DNA of 10,668 bases from Betaproteobacteria bacterium. GTDB lineage: Bacteria > Pseudomonadota > Gammaproteobacteria > Burkholderiales > Casimicrobiaceae. Positions within the stretch are counted from its first letter, which is position 1. Each line of letters starts with the position of its first letter. A model generated the notes under the pieces. That model worked only from the letters and a program-made list of their open reading frames with translations. It ran no database searches and was not told where the DNA came from. A program made the translations under genes and the position numbers. The DNA lies in assembly GCA_005888865.1 (NCBI GenBank), contig VBCL01000157.1, positions 1,465 through 12,132 on the forward strand, written 5' to 3'. Below are positions 6,797-10,668 of this stretch, piece by piece.

Positions 6797-6829
6797 TAGG
6801 CCGCGCTTCGTGGGAGCGGTTGCCTCGCG

Positions 6830-8497
6830 ATGACCTACCAGGTGCTTGCCCGCAAATGGCGGCCGAAAACGTTCGCCGAGCTCTCGGGCCAGGAGCATGT
6901 CGTGCAGGCGCTGACCAACGCGCTCGAACGCGGCCGTCTGCATCATGCGTACCTGCTCACCGGCACCCGCGGTGTGGGCAAGACCACGATCGCGCGGATT
7001 CTCGCCAAGAGCCTCAATTGCCTCACGAACGGTGTGACCGCGACGCCCTGCGGCACGTGCGCGGCATGCGTCGACATCGATGCGGGCCGCTTCGTCGACC
7101 TGCTCGAGCTCGATGCCGCGTCGAACACCGGCATCGACAACATGCGCGAGATCCTGGACAACGCGCGCTACGCGCCGACCGTGGGGCGCTACAAGGTCTA
7201 CCTCATCGACGAAGTCCACATGCTGTCGAAGGCGGCCTTCAACTCGATGCTGAAAACGCTCGAGGAGCCGCCCGAGCACGTGAAGTTCGTGCTGGCTACG
7301 ACCGACCCGCAGAAGATTCCCGTCACGGTGCTGTCGCGCTGCCTGCAGTTCAACCTGAAGCTTCTGCCTGCATCGCTGATCTCGGCTCGTCTCGCCGAGA
7401 TCCTTCGAGCAGAGAGCGTACCCTACGACGATGCGGCGCTCGCGTTGATTGCGCGCACCGCACATGGTTCCATGCGCGACGCGCTCTCCGTCCTCGACCA
7501 GGCGATCGCCTACGGCGCGGGTGAAGTCCGCGAAGGCGTGGTGCGGACGATGCTCGGCACGGTCGATGCCGAGTATGCATATCGGATTGCAGATGCGCTG
7601 ATCGCGCACGATGGACCCGCGCTCCTGGCGGAGGCGCGTGCGCTGACCGAGCGTGGCGTGTCGCTGCCGGCGGCGCTGGAAGACCTCGCGTCGCTTTTCC
7701 ACCGCATCGCGATCGCGCAGACGGTGCCCGATGCGGCCGACGCGCTGGCCGATCCTGCGCGGCTCGAGCCGCTCGCCGCGGCCCTCGCGCCCGATGCGGT
7801 TCAGCTCGCGTATCAGATCTGCGTGCAAGGACGTGCCGATCTCGCCCTCGCACCCGACGAGCCGACCGGGTTTTCGATGACGCTGTTGCGGTTGCTCGCC
7901 TTCGAGCCGGTGACGGAGCAGGGCCATCCGGCGAAGAGCGCCGCACCCGGTGGACGCGAGGCCGCTCGACGTTCGGCTTCGCCCGAACCTTCCGTGGAAC
8001 GCAAGGCGGCGCGACGTCCGGCAGCGCCCGAGACGCCCGTGCTCGCGCCGGCGTCGAGTGAGCGCGAGACCCCGGCTCGCGACGTTGCAGCCGCAAGCCC
8101 CGGCGAGAAAGCGCCCCCTGCGCCCGCGGAGTGGCCGGCGTTCGTCGCCGGCATGAGCCTGTCCGGCATCGCGCTGCAACTCGCGGCGCAGACCGAGCTC
8201 AAAACGATAGCCGGCACTGAATTCGTTCTGGCGGTGCCCGAATCGGCGCGGCATCTGACCGACAAACCTTACGCGGACAAGCTCAAAGCCGCGCTCGAGC
8301 AGACGCTTGGCCGACGCGTGCGGTTGCGTTTCGAGATCGGGCAGGTCGCGGATACCACCCTCGCGGCGCAGGAAAGGCGCGAGCGCGAGGCTGCACGGGC
8401 GAGCACCGAAGCGGCGTTCCGCGACGATCCGTTCGTCCAGGACGTCCTGTCGCGCTTCGATGCCCGGATCAAGCCGAATTCGATCAAGCCGGTCTGA
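6830..8497 (+). CDS. dnaX: DNA polymerase III subunit tau/gamma (clamp loader)
   Basis: This AAA+ subunit of the replicative clamp loader opens and loads the beta clamp; its tau C-terminus holds the polymerase core and the DnaB helicase. The product has 555 residues (E. coli tau 643, gamma 431). Seen: YQVLARKWRPKTFAELSGQE (3-22), Walker A GTRGVGKT (45-52), a zinc module with Cys 64, 74, 77 and 80, Walker B YLIDEVHML (124-132), LKTLEEPPEHVKFVLATTDP (141-160) with sensor 1, the S169-R170-C171 arginine-finger motif, and the sensor 2 helix in SMRDALSVLDQA. Residues about 375-445 are an Ala/Pro/Arg/Glu-rich flexible linker, followed by a small C-terminal tau-like domain ending near FVQDVLSRFDARI. 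The ATG at 6830 matches the canonical N-terminus; GGGAG at 6812-6816 is a rather distant (13 nt) ribosome site. No A-AAA-AAG slippery heptamer is present. It is followed after 22 bp by ybaB. Confidence 0.98.
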   Translation: MTYQVLARKWRPKTFAELSGQEHVVQALTNALERGRLHHAYLLTGTRGVGKTTIARILAKSLNCLTNGVTATPCGTCAACVDIDAGRFVDLLELDAASNTGIDNMREILDNARYAPTVGRYKVYLIDEVHMLSKAAFNSMLKTLEEPPEHVKFVLATTDPQKIPVTVLSRCLQFNLKLLPASLISARLAEILRAESVPYDDAALALIARTAHGSMRDALSVLDQAIAYGAGEVREGVVRTMLGTVDAEYAYRIADALIAHDGPALLAEARALTERGVSLPAALEDLASLFHRIAIAQTVPDAADALADPARLEPLAAALAPDAVQLAYQICVQGRADLALAPDEPTGFSMTLLRLLAFEPVTEQGHPAKSAAPGGREAARRSASPEPSVERKAARRPAAPETPVLAPASSERETPARDVAAASPGEKAPPAPAEWPAFVAGMSLSGIALQLAAQTELKTIAGTEFVLAVPESARHLTDKPYADKLKAALEQTLGRRVRLRFEIGQVADTTLAAQERREREAARASTEAAFRDDPFVQDVLSRFDARIKPNSIKPV

Positions 8498-8519
8498 TCG
8501 CACTGGAGAGATTGCAACC

Positions 8520-8846
8520 ATGATGAAGAACCAGCTCGCCGGGCTGATGAAGCAGGCGCAGGCAATGCAGGACAACATGAAGAAAGTGCAGGAGGCCATC
8601 GCGGCGATGGAGGTGGAGGGCCAGGCCGGCGCCGGGCTGGTCAAGGTCGTGATGACGGGTCGTCACGATGTCAGGCGGGTGAGCATCGATCCGACGCTCC
8701 TCGGAGAAGACAAGGACATGCTCGAAGACCTGGTGGCTGCGGCGGTCAACGACGCGGTGCGCAAGGTCGAACTCGCATCGCAGGAGAAGATGGCGGGCGT
8801 CGCCGCCGGGATGCCGCTGCCGCCGGGGTTCAAGCTGCCTTTTTAG
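8520..8846 (+). CDS. ybaB: YbaB/EbfC family nucleoid-associated protein
   Basis: A small dimeric DNA-binding protein (EbfC in Borrelia) that coats DNA and is almost always encoded between dnaX and recR. The product has 108 residues, usual for the family. Family features: an amphipathic N-terminal helix rich in Met, Gln and Lys (LAGLMKQAQAMQDNMKKVQE), the AGAGLVKVVMTGRHDVRRVSID segment (residues about 35-56), the central DPTLL followed by LEDLVAAAVNDAVRKVE, and a Gly/Pro tail (GMPLPPGFKLPF). The frame is open well upstream into dnaX, but the ATG at 8520 is supported by a good Shine-Dalgarno (GGAGAG, 8505-8510) at 9-nt spacing and by the family's usual N-terminus. A second ATG follows immediately at 8523. 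It is part of the dnaX-ybaB-recR operon. Confidence 0.94.
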   Translation: MMKNQLAGLMKQAQAMQDNMKKVQEAIAAMEVEGQAGAGLVKVVMTGRHDVRRVSIDPTLLGEDKDMLEDLVAAAVNDAVRKVELASQEKMAGVAAGMPLPPGFKLPF

Positions 8847-8853
8847 GAACCTG

Positions 8854-9456
8854 ATGGAGCCGCTCGGAAGCCTGGAGGAGTTGACGCAGGCGCTGCGCTG
8901 TTTGCCCGGCGTCGGGCCCAAGGCCGCGCAGCGCATGGCGCTCCATCTCCTGCAGCATGACCGCGAAGGCGCGCAGCGACTGTCGCGCGCGCTGGCGGGG
9001 GCGACCCAATCGATCCAGCACTGCGAGCGATGCAACACGTTCACGGAAGGCACGCTGTGCGCGCTGTGCCGATCGACCAAGCGCGATCCGGCGCTGCTTT
9101 GCGTCGTCGAGACGCCGGCCGACCTCATGATGATCGAGCACACGCAGGCCTACGCCGGGCTTTATTTCGTCCTCATGGGACGGCTTTCCCCGCTCGACGG
9201 CATCGGCCCGAAGGAAATCCGGCTCGACCACCTGCTCAAGCGCGCGCAGGACGGCGTCGTGCGCGAGGTTGTGCTGGCGACCAACTTCACCAACGAGGGC
9301 GAGGCGACGGCGCACTACATTGGCGAGCTCCTCTCGGCGCGCGGACTGGTGGTCACACGCCTGGCCCGCGGCGTCCCCGTCGGCGGGGAGCTGGAGTACG
9401 TCGACAGCGGGACGTTAGCCCAGGCGCTGCGCGAGCGACGGGCGCTGGCGGGTTGA
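8854..9456 (+). CDS. recR: Recombination mediator protein RecR
   Basis: RecR works with RecF and RecO to load RecA on SSB-coated gapped DNA. The product has 200 residues (E. coli 201). The N-terminus carries the helix-hairpin-helix region CLPGVGPKAAQRMALHLLQ (residues 16-34). A C4 zinc finger follows with Cys 57, 60, 69 and 72 (CERC...CALC), then the Toprim domain (about 80-175) with CVVETPADLMMIE (83-95), GLYFVLMGRLSPLDGIGP (102-119) and ATNFTNEGEATAHYI (142-156), and the conserved C-terminal LARGVPVGGELEYVDSGTL (170-188). The ATG at 8854 has AGGA at 8847-8850, and only 7 bp separate it from the ybaB stop, so the two are cotranscribed. It ends just before a strong hairpin that separates it from convergent lldP. 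Confidence 0.97.
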   Translation: MEPLGSLEELTQALRCLPGVGPKAAQRMALHLLQHDREGAQRLSRALAGATQSIQHCERCNTFTEGTLCALCRSTKRDPALLCVVETPADLMMIEHTQAYAGLYFVLMGRLSPLDGIGPKEIRLDHLLKRAQDGVVREVVLATNFTNEGEATAHYIGELLSARGLVVTRLARGVPVGGELEYVDSGTLAQALRERRALAG

Positions 9457-9457
9457 A

Positions 9458-9489
9458 GCGGGCGCCGGTTTAAAAAACCGCGCGCCCGC
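9458..9489. terminator. Hairpin between convergent recR and lldP
   Basis: The left arm GCGGGCGCCGGTTT (9458-9471), loop AAA (9472-9474) and right arm AAACCG-C-GCGCCCGC (9475-9489) form 14 pairs with a single bulged C at 9481. It starts 1 nt after the recR stop and ends 9 nt before the lldP stop. Its position between two convergent genes suits a bidirectional terminator. Neither side has a T-run directly after the stem, so it is not a textbook intrinsic terminator; it may instead protect 3' ends or depend on Rho. Confidence 0.65.
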
Positions 9490-9498
9490 CCTCGCAAC

Positions 9499-10668
9499 TC
9501 ACTTGCCGATCGGCGGCAGCGGAATGATGCCGGTGAAAACGTAGGCCTGCAGCATGGCGATGATGCCGATGACGGCCGCCCCTGCGATCGAATGCCAGAA
9601 CACCGTGCGGAAGATCGGTCCGAGCGCGTGCGATCGCTCGTCCGGGTCGTCGTAGCAGGCCGCGCACGCGACCATGATCGATTGGGCGTCGATCATCTTG
9701 CCCATGACGCCTCCGGTCGAATTGGTCGCCACGATCAGGATCGGATTGAGGTTGAGTTGCTGCGCGGTGATCCTCTGCAGGCTGCCGAACAGCGCGTTGG
9801 AGGCGGTGTCGGAGCCGGTCAGGAACACACCGAGCCAGCCCAGATACGCGGCGAAGAACGGGTAAAAAAACCCGGCTCCGGTGAACGCGAGGCCAAGAAC
9901 CGCGTCCGTGCCGGAATAACGGGTGAGGAAGCCAAGCCCCAGCACCTGTCCGATTACCAGCACCGGAACTTTCATCCGGTGCGCCGTCTGCAGAAACGCG
10001 TCCTTCCACTGGCTGGCGTTCAACTTCAGGACTAGGCCCGAGAGAAGCGCCGCCACGAACACGCCGGTGCCGGCGGCGGACAGCCAGTTGATGGCAAACT
10101 TCGCGGCTTCCGGCTTGGCGTTGACTGGGGCCACCGGCGGCATGCGCTGGACGAGGTTGTTCAGCGACGGCATGTCCCAGACCGGCAGCGACAGCGTGCC
10201 CGCGAAAGGCGAGCCGAGAAGCGTCGTGGAGAACTTGATGCCGGAAAGCAGGTTATTGAGATACGTCTTGAAAGCCGGCGTTCCCCACAGCGCGCAGCAG
10301 GCGATCAGGATGATCCAAGGCAGCCATGCGTAGAGCGTCTGGCCTGCGCTGTACTTGTAGGTCCACTCGGTGTCGTCGCCGGTGACCGTCGCCGTGTTCT
10401 TGCCCGCCTTGGCTAGCGCTTCGCGATCCGACTTGAGCAGGAAGCGCGTCTTCGGATGCCAGACGAAGCGCAGGAACAGGGCGGTGCAGACGACCGAGAA
10501 CACGCCCGAGACGACGTCGGTCATCAGGTGGAATTCGTTGGTTCCCGAGGCAAACCACTGCATCACGGCGAATGTTCCGCCGGCACAGAGCGCCGCAGGC
10601 CACACCTCGAAGGCTTCCTTCCACGTTCCGCCTTCCATCTTCACGAACGTGGCGACCAGCCAGAACGG
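9499..10668 (-). CDS. lldP: L-lactate permease, LctP family, C-terminal part (5' end beyond window)
   Basis: An inner-membrane proton symporter for lactate (and often glycolate). The frame is open to the right edge, so the gene is cut; 389 codons are visible of roughly 550-570 expected. The visible start reads PFWLVATFVKMEGG, an internal part of the protein. Many hydrophobic segments are seen, for example LYAWLPWIILIACCALWG, AAGTGVFVAALLSGLVL and VLVIGQVLGLGFL. The strongest signature is TGSDTASNALFGSLQ, followed by QLNLNPILIVATNSTGGVMG and KMIDAQSIMVA, close to E. coli LldP and GlcA. The C-terminus ends IIPLPPIGK, and the stop is TGA. It is convergent with recR. Lactate versus glycolate specificity cannot be decided from the visible part; any regulator or lactate dehydrogenase would lie outside the window. 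Confidence 0.95.
   Translation of the reverse strand, partial: PFWLVATFVKMEGGTWKEAFEVWPAALCAGGTFAVMQWFASGTNEFHLMTDVVSGVFSVVCTALFLRFVWHPKTRFLLKSDREALAKAGKNTATVTGDDTEWTYKYSAGQTLYAWLPWIILIACCALWGTPAFKTYLNNLLSGIKFSTTLLGSPFAGTLSLPVWDMPSLNNLVQRMPPVAPVNAKPEAAKFAINWLSAAGTGVFVAALLSGLVLKLNASQWKDAFLQTAHRMKVPVLVIGQVLGLGFLTRYSGTDAVLGLAFTGAGFFYPFFAAYLGWLGVFLTGSDTASNALFGSLQRITAQQLNLNPILIVATNSTGGVMGKMIDAQSIMVACAACYDDPDERSHALGPIFRTVFWHSIAGAAVIGIIAMLQAYVFTGIIPLPPIGK

Noticed and set aside
6771..6799. A dnaX promoter with TTGTCT as -35
   Set aside because: TTGTCT matches 4 of 6, but no acceptable -10 lies 16-18 bp downstream (AAATAG or CAAATA match only 2 of 6).
6648..6833. A possible 61-codon peptide between ffs and dnaX
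   Set aside because: It begins inside the SRP RNA and is read through the palindrome, which is open on both strands by symmetry; no ribosome site. The structure is a better explanation than a gene.
8307..8519. An earlier start for ybaB, giving a 179-residue protein
   Set aside because: The extra residues overlap dnaX and look like shadow sequence. The ATG at 8520 has a good Shine-Dalgarno and gives the normal family length.
6641..8644. A 667-codon open frame on the - strand covering all of dnaX and running to the end of ffs
   Set aside because: It is Arg-rich, low in recognisable motifs and fully antisense to dnaX, whose Walker, zinc and sensor motifs are all intact. Long antisense frames are expected in GC-rich codon use.
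1..10668. Mobile elements, CRISPR arrays, tRNA genes, phage or defence genes
   Set aside because: None were seen on reading both strands. Every region over 300 bases is covered by a core gene, and the window looks like ordinary conserved chromosome.

Overview
The window is a GC-rich chromosomal segment of a Gram-negative bacterium, most likely a betaproteobacterium. The evidence is the gene order ftsK-lolA-rarA-serS, the group ffs-dnaX-ybaB-recR, a Lol lipoprotein carrier and a MltF-type lytic transglycosylase (both imply an outer membrane), and protein sequences that read like Burkholderiales, Rhodocyclales or Nitrosomonadales. The genus cannot be fixed from this stretch. Everything recognisable is core housekeeping. 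I see no phage, transposon, CRISPR array, toxin-antitoxin or defence module, and no broken gene.

Left block (1-5076, + strand): the C-terminal part of the DNA translocase FtsK (cut by the window start), the periplasmic lipoprotein carrier LolA, the clamp-loader-like AAA+ ATPase RarA, and seryl-tRNA synthetase. lolA and rarA overlap by 17 nt. serS appears to have its own extended -10 promoter placed so that transcription would begin at or next to the ATG, which suggests a leaderless mRNA.

Middle block (5081-6829): mltF lies on the - strand, convergent with serS (4 bp between stops). It encodes an outer-membrane lipoprotein that would itself be a LolA client. A short divergent region separates mltF from the + strand gene for the 4.5S-type signal recognition particle RNA (ffs, about 6573-6668). 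Between ffs and dnaX is a long imperfect palindrome (about 6677-6796, arms of 57-58 nt around a 6-nt loop) that no standard feature explains.

Right block (6830-10668): dnaX (DNA polymerase III clamp-loader tau/gamma), ybaB/ebfC (nucleoid-associated protein) and recR (recombination mediator) form a tight + strand operon. A 14-bp-stem hairpin follows recR, and a convergent L-lactate permease gene (lldP/lctP) runs off the right edge.

Functionally the window combines chromosome segregation (FtsK), replication and fork repair (RarA, DnaX, RecR, YbaB), envelope maintenance (LolA, MltF), protein synthesis and targeting (SerS, SRP RNA) and carbon uptake (lactate permease). I found no convincing new multi-gene system. 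The points worth a second look are regulatory or structural: the ffs-dnaX palindrome, the apparently leaderless serS, and a possible terminator embedded in the convergent serS/mltF pair.
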